Positions 1-8,773 of a DNA stretch of 64,000 nt are shown here, one piece after another. The position numbers and the translations under genes are program-made. Source of the DNA: Hyphococcus sp. (GTDB lineage: Bacteria > Pseudomonadota > Alphaproteobacteria > Caulobacterales > Parvularculaceae); NCBI GenBank assembly GCA_021776375.1, contig JAJFGA010000031.1, forward strand, positions 1-64,000, read 5' to 3'. Under the pieces are notes generated by a model, which had not been told where the DNA came from, ran no database searches, and worked only from the letters and a program-made list of their open reading frames with translations. Position 1 is the first letter of the stretch. The number at the start of each line of letters is the position of its first letter.

Positions 1-48
1 GCCGACCCGGCGGTCAAGCTTGTGCTTGGCGCTGCTGCGCTTAGACAT
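1..48 (-). CDS. rpsD: 30S ribosomal protein S4, 5' end only
   Basis: Only the first 16 codons are inside the window, running off its left edge, and they are not in the ORF track. They translate to MSKRSSAKHKLDRRVG, which matches the conserved N-terminus of alphaproteobacterial ribosomal protein S4 (MSKR-SAK-K-DRR-G). S4 nucleates assembly of the 30S body and binds 16S rRNA. An AGGA Shine-Dalgarno sits a few bases upstream of the ATG. The call rests on a short but very conserved stretch. Confidence 0.85.
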   Translation of the reverse strand, partial: MSKRSSAKHKLDRRVG

Positions 49-180
49 CATTCCTCACTATCGACGTGGCCCGGCCCCAAGGCCTATCCCCGGGGCGATC
101 TCAACGGCGGTCCACACGCCATCCGTTATTCGAGGCCGGGCGTATACCGCCAGGCCCATCGGCTGTCAAATCGGCACGAT

Positions 181-221
181 CAGAAAAGCCCGCCGATGAG
201 GGCGGGCCGTTCTGTCTTTTT
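181..221 (-). terminator. Intrinsic terminator of the CTERM-protein gene
   Basis: A GCCCGCC/GGCGGGC stem with a six-base loop is extended by an outer CAGAA/TTCTG pairing across a small internal mismatch. Read on the minus strand it is followed by TTTTCTG. It lies just past the stop of the gene ending at 250 and before rpsD. A T-run on the other side means it could work in both directions. Confidence 0.75.
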
Positions 222-249
222 GGGGTAGTAAATTGTCGTCTTATGCAGC

Positions 250-813
250 CTATATCGCTTTGGCCTTACGGCGCGCAGCGCCAAGGCCAGCAAGGCCGAT
301 GCCCATCAGCCAGATGGCGCCTGGAATCGGGACCTCTCCAAACTCCGTATAATGGCTCAGACCTGAGCCCGCGCCGGCAAAAGAGGTGAAATCGACCGAC
401 AACATGCCACCGGATGTGTTGCGAATAAATACAGAGTCATTTCCGATTTTCAGCATCACGTATTCGGCAAGCGACGAAAACATCATGCTGCCGCTATTTC
501 CTATCGTTTTTAGCCCGTCTGCTCCGGAAAACACACCAGTGGCACCGCTGATAAGAATGCTCAAGCGATCAGCTTCCGCAGACTCGCTAGCCGGCTGGCC
601 ATCATAAAACCAGGCATCCGAGATGGACAGTATGCCCATCGCATTCGGCTCTGCGCCGAGCGCTGGTGCGCCAAGGGTGAATGCTTCACAGCTAGTGGAG
701 CAATCAATTGTGCCCAATCCACCCGCTATTGTAATTGTATTTGCCGTCGCAATGCCGATTGACGCTGCAAAAGCCATCGCGCCACTAAGCGCGGTAACAA
801 GAATTTTGTTCAT
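250..813 (-). CDS. Exported PEP-CTERM/VPLPA-CTERM-type protein
   Basis: A protein of 187 residues with an N-terminal signal peptide (MNKILVTALSG..., cleavage near ATA-NT), a body with no recognisable catalytic motif, and a C-terminal tripartite sorting signal: VPIPGAIWLM, a hydrophobic helix, then the basic tail ARRKAKAI. This is the layout of PEP-CTERM/VPLPA-CTERM substrates, which are exported and then processed by an exosortase before surface display or release. The start was moved from the ORF-track start to ATG 813 because GGGGAAGA stands just ahead of it and the signal peptide begins there. No exosortase is encoded in this window. Two cysteines close together (DCSTSC) may form a disulfide. 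The biological role is unknown. Confidence 0.75.
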   Translation of the reverse strand: MNKILVTALSGAMAFAASIGIATANTITIAGGLGTIDCSTSCEAFTLGAPALGAEPNAMGILSISDAWFYDGQPASESAEADRLSILISGATGVFSGADGLKTIGNSGSMMFSSLAEYVMLKIGNDSVFIRNTSGGMLSVDFTSFAGAGSGLSHYTEFGEVPIPGAIWLMGIGLAGLGAARRKAKAI

Positions 814-990
814 ATTCTTCCCCACTATACTGCCATGGATAATATTCTTCGCACCTGCAATAGGCAACAAGTATATATGGTTAAAGGCGGGTTTTCTACA
901 AAGAATACAATTGAGGGTTGTGTGGATTGCTGCTGAATACCCTCTGGGGCGAATTTTGTTCGTAGGTTTCGCTATGTGTTGGCACGTATA

Positions 991-1773
991 TCACGAGCGT
1001 ATCGAAAACGGCGTGAACTCCGTCTCGCTGTCATAGACATCAACACCTTCTGCGCGTTTCAACATCGCGACCAACTTGTAGGTGACCGGCGTCAGCAATG
1101 CCTCCCACAAAACCTTCAGAAAATAGTTAGTAATCAGCACAGTGATGACCTGGCCGGTGGTCCAGACGCCAAGAAACGCGATCGGATAAAACAGCAGGCT
1201 ATCGACGCCCTGACCGACAACGGTTGAGCCAATCGTTCGCTGCCACAGATGTTTGCCAGCCGACCAGACCTTCATGCGCGCCATCACAAAGGCATTGGCA
1301 AGCTCGCCGGCCCAGAAGGCGATCACTGAGGCCAGAACAATGCGCCAGGTCAGCCCAAACACTTCCTCATAGGCCGCCTGCCCGTCCCAGCCCGGCGCCG
1401 GCGGCATCGCCACCACGGCCCAGGCCATGAACGCCATAAACAACACCGCCGCAAAACCCGCCCAGACGACGCGGCGAGCCCGTGCATAGCCATAGACTTC
1501 GGTAAGGACGTCGCCGAGCACGTAAGACAGCGGGAAAAACAAAATGCCCGCACCAAACACCCCGACCGACCAGCCAAATATCTTCCACTCGGTAAACTGC
1601 ACCAGCTTGGCGGCGCCAATAAGGTTTGAGCAAATCAGGATCGCGACAAATGCCGCCATCGCGAAGTCATAATATTTGAAGCGATGCGTGGAGAGCGCGC
1701 TTGCTTCCACAATCTTGCGGACGCCATGCGGAGGCGCTTCGTTCGCCTCGGTCTGCGCTTGTTCTATCGTCAC
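991..1773 (-). CDS. yhhQ: Queuosine precursor transporter, YhhQ/VUT family
   Basis: A polytopic inner-membrane protein of about 260 residues with six likely membrane segments. The signatures fit the YhhQ (DUF165/VUT) family: ICSNLIGAAK near residue 48, PLSYVLGDVLTEVYGY near 82, and WAGELANAFVMARMK in the middle. Family members import queuosine precursors (preQ0/preQ1) used to modify tRNA wobble position 34. I prefer GTG 1773, which forms a GTGA overlap with the stop of the upstream M13 peptidase gene. The ORF track uses TTG 1776. The overlap suggests translational coupling, although no functional link with the peptidase is evident. The C-terminal tail after the last helix is hydrophilic and has no known domain. 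Confidence 0.88.
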   Translation of the reverse strand: MTIEQAQTEANEAPPHGVRKIVEASALSTHRFKYYDFAMAAFVAILICSNLIGAAKLVQFTEWKIFGWSVGVFGAGILFFPLSYVLGDVLTEVYGYARARRVVWAGFAAVLFMAFMAWAVVAMPPAPGWDGQAAYEEVFGLTWRIVLASVIAFWAGELANAFVMARMKVWSAGKHLWQRTIGSTVVGQGVDSLLFYPIAFLGVWTTGQVITVLITNYFLKVLWEALLTPVTYKLVAMLKRAEGVDVYDSETEFTPFSIRS

Positions 1774-3830
1774 CAAATACGGATCCTGTCTTCAGGGGCA
1801 AGATACAACGCATCGTCAGGTTGAATCTCGAACGCCTCATACCATTCATCGATATTGCGAACCACGCCGTTGACGCGCAGGTCCATAGGACTGTGCGATC
1901 CGGCGAGAAGCCTGCGGCGCAGCGCCTCCTCGGTCTGCTTGAAACGCCGCCCTTGAGCGCGCCCAAGAAACAAGCGTTGTTGACCCGTAAACCCGTCCAA
2001 CACCGGCGGATCGGCGCCATCAAGCGAGAGTAGATAAGCGTGATAGGCAACGATAACGCCGGCAAGATCGCCGATATTCTCGCCAAGTGTAGCGCGACCA
2101 TTCACGTTCACGCCCGGCAGCGGCTCATACTGGCTAAACTGATCGGCAAGCCTGTCGCCTAAAGCGTTAAAAGCAGCCCTGTCTTCCTGCGTCCACCAAG
2201 CGCCCAATAGGCCGTCTCCGTCGTATTTTGAACCCTGGTCGTCAAACCCGTGACCGATCTCATGGCCAATGATCGATCCAATAGCGCCATAGTTCAGCGC
2301 GGGGTCCGCATGAAGGTCAAACAGCGGCGACTGGATGTAGCCAGCTGGAATGAACAGTTCATTGCGGCTTGAGCTATAGTACGCATTCACAGTTTGCGGG
2401 CCCGTAAACCACTCGGCCTTGTCGACCGGTTTTGACAGTCTGGCTATATCCCGCAACGCACTGTCTACACGCACGCGTTTGAGGTTGCCGATAAGGTCGT
2501 TCGCCTTGATCTTCAATTTCGAATAATCACGCCATTTTTCTGGATAAGCAATTTTCGCGGTCATTTTTTCGAGCTTGCCAAGAGCGGCGGTTTTCGTATC
2601 CGGCGTCATCCAGGCGAGGTTTTCAATCCGGGTTTTTAACGCCGCGCGAACATGCTCAAACATCACCATAAGCTGGGACTTTGAGTCTTCAGAAAAGAAC
2701 CGCTCGATATATATTTTGCCGACGGCCTGATCGAGCTGTTCATTGACAAGTGCAATGGCGCGCTTTTCACGTGTCCGCTGTTTCTTCTGACCACTCAGCG
2801 CGGCGGCGTAGAATGCAAAATATTCTTGTTCGAAATACTGCGGCAAAAAGCGCCCATGAGTGCTTAACAGGTGGAAGGTGAGATAAGCGCTCCAGGTTTC
2901 AACCGGGGTTTCTGCAAAAAGGGTCGCCAACGCTGGAAATGCATCCTTTTCCCGTACAATCAGCGCCTCAACACCACCTAGTCCCGCCGCATCAAGATAA
3001 GTATCCCATGGAAAGCCCGGTGCGTGATCAGCAAGCATCGCGCGATCCATAAGGTTGTAGACCTGATCGGCTTCACGACGGTCCACACGCTCCCAATGCA
3101 AACCGGCAATAGCTTTTTCAAGATCAAATATAGCGTCGGCTTTTTCCGAAGCGCCGCCAACACCTGCTAGCGTCAGTATATTTTCAATATGGGCGCGATA
3201 AGCCTTTCGAACCGACGCCAGCCGTTCGTCATCGCGCTCGTAATATGACTTATCCGGCAAGCCTAGCCCGTCATGCCCGACCCATGTCGCGTAACGCATT
3301 GGGTTTTTGGAATCGATCCCCACATAAAACCTGAATGGGCCTTTCAGCCCAAGAGCGGGGTCAGCCATGACGCGGGCGACATGATGATGGTTTTTCAGGG
3401 CCGCTATACGCGCAAGATCTTTTTTGAGCGGCTTTAAGCCAAGCTTATCGACCCTTCCAACGTCCATAAAAGAGCTGTGGAGATCGCGAATCTTTTGTGC
3501 TTCGCTGCCGCGCGCAACGCGCGCAGTCGCCAGTTCGGAAACAACGGAGTTAATCCAGTCTTCATTGCGCTCCCTCATCGTTATGGAAAAGCCGACAGCT
3601 GTCCTGTCCGATGAAATTTCGGTTGCATCAAGCCAGCCGCCATTGGCGAAACGATAGAAATCATCACCCGGCCGCGTATCGTGATCCAAAGCGTCGAGCG
3701 GATAGCCCCAAGGCTCGATCATCGGCGCGTCAGAAGGCTTGTCGATCTCTTGAGCAAATCCGGAAGAAAATAGCGCCACCGTCGCCGCTGTCATTGCCAC
3801 TGCGGCCAGAAAATAAGTATTTCGAACCAT
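1770..3830 (-). CDS. M13 family zinc metallopeptidase (PepO/neprilysin type), exported
   Basis: A protein of 686 residues carrying the M13 signature: HEIGH (first His at residue 531 in ORF-track numbering, zinc ligands and catalytic Glu) and ENIGDLAG about 60 residues later, which supplies the third ligand (E592). NAYYSSSRNELFIPAG upstream is also typical, and the C-terminus RVNGVVRN...RIRIW is the conserved M13 end. A signal peptide (MVRNTYFLAAVAMTAA...SGFAQ) puts it in the periplasm or outside, so it probably cleaves peptides there. ATG 3830 is chosen over the upstream starts because it gives a clean signal peptide and has GAGGGG about 10 bases upstream. The length is usual for bacterial M13 enzymes. 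The substrate cannot be predicted. Confidence 0.92.
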   Translation of the reverse strand: MVRNTYFLAAVAMTAATVALFSSGFAQEIDKPSDAPMIEPWGYPLDALDHDTRPGDDFYRFANGGWLDATEISSDRTAVGFSITMRERNEDWINSVVSELATARVARGSEAQKIRDLHSSFMDVGRVDKLGLKPLKKDLARIAALKNHHHVARVMADPALGLKGPFRFYVGIDSKNPMRYATWVGHDGLGLPDKSYYERDDERLASVRKAYRAHIENILTLAGVGGASEKADAIFDLEKAIAGLHWERVDRREADQVYNLMDRAMLADHAPGFPWDTYLDAAGLGGVEALIVREKDAFPALATLFAETPVETWSAYLTFHLLSTHGRFLPQYFEQEYFAFYAAALSGQKKQRTREKRAIALVNEQLDQAVGKIYIERFFSEDSKSQLMVMFEHVRAALKTRIENLAWMTPDTKTAALGKLEKMTAKIAYPEKWRDYSKLKIKANDLIGNLKRVRVDSALRDIARLSKPVDKAEWFTGPQTVNAYYSSSRNELFIPAGYIQSPLFDLHADPALNYGAIGSIIGHEIGHGFDDQGSKYDGDGLLGAWWTQEDRAAFNALGDRLADQFSQYEPLPGVNVNGRATLGENIGDLAGVIVAYHAYLLSLDGADPPVLDGFTGQQRLFLGRAQGRRFKQTEEALRRRLLAGSHSPMDLRVNGVVRNIDEWYEAFEIQPDDALYLAPEDRIRIW

Positions 3831-3972
3831 CGCAGCGCCCCTCATACCTAACAACGGCGTTCCATATCCGTCGCCTCATTCAACCCAACACGAATGAATG
3901 CCCCTATGAAAGCCTGAATCCTGGCCGGGAATGTTTGAAAATGCAACCATTGGCCAGACGAGCCACGCTTTC

Positions 3973-4731
3973 TTATTTCGGCAATCTGGAAAGCGCTCTG
4001 ACAGCGCCGTGGAGTGTGCGGATTTCAGCTTCGGTAAACCCGGCTCTGGAAAACGCCGCGCGTAAGTTTCGCACCATGCCCGGACGCTTTTCCGTCGGGT
4101 AGAAATAATCCGCCGCATCGAGCGCCGATTCGAACCGGTCAAAGAAATGCGCAAGCGCCGCCTTGTCCGCCGGCGTATCCTGATCTCGCGGGGGCTCTAT
4201 CGTCGCCATATCTCCGGCGCGGGCCCATTCATACGCAACAACTAACGCCGCCTGCGCCAGGTTGATCGATGCAAAAGCAGGGTTCACCGGGATCGACAAA
4301 ATCGCATCCGCGCGCGCAACATCGTCGCTTGAAAGGCCGTTGCGCTCACCGCCGAAAAGCACCGCACAGCGTTGCCCGGAACCCACCCGCGCGCGCAGCT
4401 CTCTCGCCGCCTCCCCCGGCGCCAGCACCGGCGTCGCCAGCTCGCGCCGGCGGGCGGTCGTGGCGATGACATATTGGCAATCGCTCAGCGCTGCATCGAG
4501 GTCATCAAAAACTTGCGCTTGGTCGATCACAAGAGAGGCGCCAGACGCCATCGCCGCCGCCTTTGGATTGGGCCAACCGTCGCGCGGCGCGGCAAGCCGC
4601 AAGCCGGAGATCCCGAAATTTAACATTGCGCGCGCCGCAGCGCCGATATTTTCCCCCATCTGAGGCTCGACAAGCACGAAAATCGGCGCCGGCTCGACGC
4701 CCTCACGCGCTCTTGTTCTGCTAATCCGCAT
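3973..4731 (-). CDS. trmJ: tRNA 2'-O-methyltransferase TrmJ (SPOUT class)
   Basis: A protein of 252 residues of the SpoU/TrmJ family, which methylates the 2'-hydroxyl of tRNA position 32 using S-adenosylmethionine bound in a trefoil knot. Visible motifs: FVLVEPQMGENIGAAARAM (motif 1, with the Asn-Ile-Gly-Ala-Ala-Ala-Arg core), LFGGERNGLSSDD (motif 2) and IPVNPAFASINLAQA (motif 3). The start is placed at ATG 4731 because AGGGA lies upstream and the protein then begins just before the knot. The 30 extra residues of the track ORF look like untranslated leader. It diverges from icd across about 145 bp that must hold both promoters. Confidence 0.9.
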   Translation of the reverse strand: MRISRTRAREGVEPAPIFVLVEPQMGENIGAAARAMLNFGISGLRLAAPRDGWPNPKAAAMASGASLVIDQAQVFDDLDAALSDCQYVIATTARRRELATPVLAPGEAARELRARVGSGQRCAVLFGGERNGLSSDDVARADAILSIPVNPAFASINLAQAALVVAYEWARAGDMATIEPPRDQDTPADKAALAHFFDRFESALDAADYFYPTEKRPGMVRNLRAAFSRAGFTEAEIRTLHGAVRALSRLPK

Positions 4732-4877
4732 TTGTTTCACCCATCCCTGCCGTAGCGGCGTTCTTTGCTCTCGCGGGCCTTTGACCTCAGCCCACCGGAT
4801 GCTATAGCCCGGCCCACACATTAGACATTATGCGCGCATTCGCGCCGCGTCCAAAAGCAACTCCGGTAGGTCTTTCC

Positions 4878-6092
4878 ATGCAGAAAATCAAAGTCGAAAA
4901 TCCAGTCGTCGAAATGGACGGGGACGAGATGACCCGGATCATCTGGCAGATGATCAAAGACAAGCTCATCAATCCCTATCTCGATATCGACCTGAAATAT
5001 TTCGACCTCGGCATGGAAAGCCGCGACGCCACTGACGACCAGATCACCGTTGACGCCGCCGAAGCAACGCTGAAATACGGCGTCGCCGTCAAATGTGCGA
5101 CCATCACGCCTGATGAGGCGCGGGTTGAAGAATTTGGCCTCAAAAAAATGTGGCGCTCGCCCAACGGCACCATCCGCAACATTCTCGGCGGAGTCGTTTT
5201 CCGTGAACCGATCATTATCCGCAATGTGCCGCGCCTGGTCCCCGGCTGGACAAAGCCGGTAATCATCGGTCGCCACGCTTATGGCGATCAATATCGCGCC
5301 ACCGACATGTTGTTCCCCAGCAAGGGCAAGCTGACCCTCAAATGGGAAGGCGCCAATGGCGATGTGATCGAAGAAGAAGTGTTCGATGCGCCATCGAGCG
5401 GTATCTATATGGGGATGTATAATCTCGACGAGTCGATCCGTGATTTCGCCCGCGCCAGTTTCAACTATGCCCTGCAGCGTAAATATCCGCTTTATCTTTC
5501 CACCAAAAACACCATCATGAAAAAATATGATGGGCGGTTTAAAGATCTGTTTGCGGAATTGTATGAAACAGAATTCAAGGAACAATTTGCTGAGCATGGG
5601 CTAACCTATGAGCATCGGCTGATCGACGACATGGTTGCGGCTTGCCTGAAATGGTCGGGTGGCTATGTCTGGGCGTGCAAAAATTATGATGGCGATGTGC
5701 AATCGGACACCGTCGCGCAAGGCTTTGGCTCGCTTGGCCTGATGACCTCGGTATTGATTTCGCCGGACGGCAAAACCGTCGAGGCGGAAGCCGCACATGG
5801 CACCGTGACGCGCCATTACCGCCAACACCAGAAGGGCGAAGCGACCTCGACCAACTCAATAGCCTCGATCTACGCCTGGACCAGAGGACTCGCCCATCGC
5901 GGCAAGCTCGACGGCAATGACGCGCTGAGTAACTTTGCGACCACGCTGGAAGAGACCATCATCAAAACCGTTGAGGCCGGCCACATGACCAAAGACCTCG
6001 CCCTCCTCATCGGCGCTGAGCAGAAATGGCTCACCACAGAAGGCTTCCTCGACAAGGTCGCCGAAAACTTCGAGACCGCGCTCAGTGCATAA
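4878..6092 (+). CDS. icd: Isocitrate dehydrogenase, NADP-dependent (eukaryote-like subfamily)
   Basis: A 404-residue enzyme of the TCA cycle that oxidises isocitrate to 2-oxoglutarate and CO2 with reduction of NADP+. Recognisable elements are [16 protein letters not shown] at the N-terminus, [12 protein letters not shown] (substrate-binding Ser/Asn), [14 protein letters not shown], and GTVTRHYR in the nucleotide-binding part. This is the dimeric subfamily shared by many alphaproteobacteria and eukaryotes, not the E. coli type. ATG 4878 follows a GTAGG motif and matches the family N-terminus, and the 16 codons before it in the track are leader. recQ follows almost immediately, in the same direction. 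Confidence 0.97.
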   Translation: MQKIKVENPVVEMDGDEMTRIIWQMIKDKLINPYLDIDLKYFDLGMESRDATDDQITVDAAEATLKYGVAVKCATITPDEARVEEFGLKKMWRSPNGTIRNILGGVVFREPIIIRNVPRLVPGWTKPVIIGRHAYGDQYRATDMLFPSKGKLTLKWEGANGDVIEEEVFDAPSSGIYMGMYNLDESIRDFARASFNYALQRKYPLYLSTKNTIMKKYDGRFKDLFAELYETEFKEQFAEHGLTYEHRLIDDMVAACLKWSGGYVWACKNYDGDVQSDTVAQGFGSLGLMTSVLISPDGKTVEAEAAHGTVTRHYRQHQKGEATSTNSIASIYAWTRGLAHRGKLDGNDALSNFATTLEETIIKTVEAGHMTKDLALLIGAEQKWLTTEGFLDKVAENFETALSA

Positions 6093-6103
6093 CGCCTAGC
6101 TTC

Positions 6104-7915
6104 GTGGGCAATTTCGCAGACAACACGCCTTCCCCTGTTAGGACCGTCTTGAAATCCGTTTTCGGGTTTGACGCGTTCCGTCCGGGCCAGGAGGAAATCG
6201 TCTCGGCCATTCTGGATGGCCGCGATATTCTGGCGATCATGCCCACCGGCGCAGGCAAGAGCCTGTGCTACCAATTGCCGGCGGTGTGTGGGGACGGCCT
6301 CACCGTAGTGGTGTCGCCGCTGATTGCGCTGATGGAAAACCAGGTCGCGCAATTGCGCGCACTCGGCGCGCCGGTTGGCGTCATCCATTCAGGGCGCGAC
6401 CGAGAGGCAAGCATCGCCGATTGGCGTGCAGCCGCCTCGGGCGAGACCCGACTTTTATATATGTCACCCGAGCGGCTAATGACGCCGCGCATGCTGTCCG
6501 CGCTTGGCGGCGTCGATCTCCGGCGCATCGTCGTTGATGAGGCGCATTGCGTCAGCCAGTGGGGCCATGATTTTCGCCCCGACTATATGGCGCTGACCCA
6601 ACTTGGCGATCATTTCCCCAGAATTCAAATCGCCGCCTTCACCGCAACCGCCGATGCGCGCACCCGCGAGGAAATTGTCTCGCGTCTGCTCGGCCCCGGC
6701 GGGCAAGTGTTCGTTCACGACCTCGACCGGCCGAATATCGACATCGCCATTGAGCAAAAAGCCTCCTCAAAGGACCGCCTCGCCGAGCTGATGGATGAAC
6801 ATCGCGGCGAACAGGGCATCATCTATGCGCTGTCACGCAAAAACACCGAAGAGATAGCCGCCGACCTTGAAACCCGCGGCCACAAGGTCGCCGCCTATCA
6901 TGCCGGACTTGACCCGGAGACCCGCAATGACCGCCTCAACGCCTTTCTGACCGAGCCGGACCTGACCATCGTCGCCACGGTCGCCTTCGGTATGGGCATC
7001 GACAAACCTGATATCCGCTTTGTTTTTCATCACGATATCCCAGCGTCCATCGAGGGCTATTATCAGGAAATCGGCAGAGCTGGCCGCGACGGCGCGCCAG
7101 CGCGCGCGGTGATGTTATATTCCGGCGGCGATGTCGGACGGCGTATAAGGATGATTTCCCGCAATGACGGCGATGATGCCGCCTCGCGCGCAGAGATGCG
7201 CCGTCTCGATGAACTGACCACCTTATGCGAGCAATCCGCTTGTCGACGCCAAACATTGCTCGCGCATTTCGGACAACAGGCCGAGCCGTGCGGCAATTGC
7301 GATAATTGCCGCACGCCGCCGAAACGAGTTGACGCCAGCGCCGATGCTCGGCTTGTGATTGACGCAATCTTCGCTAGCGGGTCGATGTTTGGCGCGGTCC
7401 ATATCATCGATATTTTGCGCGGCGCCGATACTCAGAAGATCCGCAAGAGCGGCCATGAGGCGCTGCCCGTCTACGCCGCCGGCGCACACCGCCCGGCCGA
7501 TCAATGGCGCCACCTCATCCGCCAGATGACCGCAGACAAGCTGCTGATCGCCGAGCCGAGCTATGGCGGGCTGCAACCTGGCGAGGCGGCGCGCACACTG
7601 ATGTCGGGCGATAACGACTATGCGATGCGCGCCCCGCCGGCGCCGCGAAAGACCCGGCGCGCCCGCAAATCCGCGCCAGCCGCAGCCGTGGGCGACCAGG
7701 CCTTACTGGCGGCGCTCAAACAGCACCGCATGGCGCTTGCACGCGAGCGCGGCGCGCCGGCCTTCGTCATCTTCTCCGACCGCACGCTGATCGACATGGC
7801 CGCCCGAAGACCCTCCACGCGCGATGAGTTTGGCGAGGTCTTCGGCGTCGGCGCCGCCAAAACCGAGGCCTTCAGTGAGCAGTTTATCGCCATCATCCGC
7901 GATCATGCGGATTGA
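6104..7915 (+). CDS. recQ: ATP-dependent DNA helicase RecQ
   Basis: A 3'-to-5' DNA helicase acting in recombination and fork repair. Order of parts: FGFDAFRPGQEEIV (motif 0), Walker A PTGAGKS near residue 50, DEAH box VDEAHCVSQWGHDFRP near 145, helicase C domain ending QEIGRAGRDG, then an RQC zinc site with cysteines near 375, 380, 396, 399 and 402 (CGNCDNC), a winged helix, and a C-terminal HRDC domain (about 525-600). The track start (6026) lies inside icd and is unlikely. I list GTG 6104, while TTG 6149 has a better Shine-Dalgarno (AGGA, 5-base spacer) and is a real alternative. Length is normal. Confidence 0.93.
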   Translation: MGNFADNTPSPVRTVLKSVFGFDAFRPGQEEIVSAILDGRDILAIMPTGAGKSLCYQLPAVCGDGLTVVVSPLIALMENQVAQLRALGAPVGVIHSGRDREASIADWRAAASGETRLLYMSPERLMTPRMLSALGGVDLRRIVVDEAHCVSQWGHDFRPDYMALTQLGDHFPRIQIAAFTATADARTREEIVSRLLGPGGQVFVHDLDRPNIDIAIEQKASSKDRLAELMDEHRGEQGIIYALSRKNTEEIAADLETRGHKVAAYHAGLDPETRNDRLNAFLTEPDLTIVATVAFGMGIDKPDIRFVFHHDIPASIEGYYQEIGRAGRDGAPARAVMLYSGGDVGRRIRMISRNDGDDAASRAEMRRLDELTTLCEQSACRRQTLLAHFGQQAEPCGNCDNCRTPPKRVDASADARLVIDAIFASGSMFGAVHIIDILRGADTQKIRKSGHEALPVYAAGAHRPADQWRHLIRQMTADKLLIAEPSYGGLQPGEAARTLMSGDNDYAMRAPPAPRKTRRARKSAPAAAVGDQALLAALKQHRMALARERGAPAFVIFSDRTLIDMAARRPSTRDEFGEVFGVGAAKTEAFSEQFIAIIRDHAD

Positions 7916-8098
7916 GCGCTCCTGCCGGGCGGCCTGAAACCCGCCCCGCACCACGCCCAGAACGGTTTTTTCAGCTTTTCCTCCCAGAATCGGGGCGCTT
8001 TACCGCATCCCCGGTCGCCAAAACCGTTGGCGCGTGGCAATAAATCAGGTCGGGGCCCAATTCGGCGCACCCCAAAAGGGCGCCCCATGGAGTTTGTA

Positions 8099-8773
8099 AT
8101 GAGATCAGTACCGTTCGCCCTCGCCGCTAGCCTGTTCACCGCCGGTTTTCTGGCCGCCGCGCCGATCGCCGCCGCCGAAGAATCACGAAGCTTTGACTTG
8201 CCGGAATTCACCCGCATCGACGTATCCGCCGGCGTCATTCTTGTCGCCGATGTCGGATCGCAACAATCGGTTACCGTGAAGACCAACAAAGGCGATTACA
8301 GCGACTTCGCCATCGAAGTCCGCAATGGTGAATTGAACATCACACGCGAATGGAATCCGCTCAGCTGGCATAACAGTAAGTCGGATTATAAAGTGATCAT
8401 CAACGTGCCGACGTTAACTGCGCTCGACGCTTCGTCCGGCTCGCAGGCGAAGGTGTTCAATATCGACGCTGCGCGTTTTGCAATTGATCTCTCTAGCGGC
8501 GCGCATGCCCTCCTTGAGGGGAAATGCAAGAACTGTCTGCTTGACCTTTCGAGCGGCGCCGACCTTGATGCCAAAGAGCTTGAATGCAACAACGCCAATA
8601 TCGATGTTTCCAGCGGCGGCCACGGCGTCATCAGCGTAGTGGAAACCGTCAAGGGCGGCGCCTCGAGCGGCGGTCATGTCGCTGTTTATGGCAACCCGCA
8701 CCAGGTCAATGTCAGCAAATCATCCGGCGGGCGAATTAAGATTGTCGCCACCGCGCAAGCGACGCGGGATTAA
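8099..8773 (+). CDS. Exported DUF2807 (head-GIN domain) protein, copy A
   Basis: A protein of 224 residues with a signal peptide (MRSVPFALAASLF...APIAAA) and a DUF2807 fold, a right-handed beta-helix made of short repeated turns. The turn repeats are visible as SSG/SSGG motifs: DASSGSQ, DLSSGAH, DLSSGAD, DVSSGGH, GASSGGH, KSSGGR. Four cysteines in the middle may form disulfides. ATG 8099 is chosen because GGAG stands 7 bases upstream. The family is exported and described only as a putative adhesin or envelope protein. A paralogue with the same plan lies at 10320-10958, on the other side of the K+ channel gene. The 3' end overlaps the convergent channel gene by 4 bp. Confidence 0.85.
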   Translation: MRSVPFALAASLFTAGFLAAAPIAAAEESRSFDLPEFTRIDVSAGVILVADVGSQQSVTVKTNKGDYSDFAIEVRNGELNITREWNPLSWHNSKSDYKVIINVPTLTALDASSGSQAKVFNIDAARFAIDLSSGAHALLEGKCKNCLLDLSSGADLDAKELECNNANIDVSSGGHGVISVVETVKGGASSGGHVAVYGNPHQVNVSKSSGGRIKIVATAQATRD

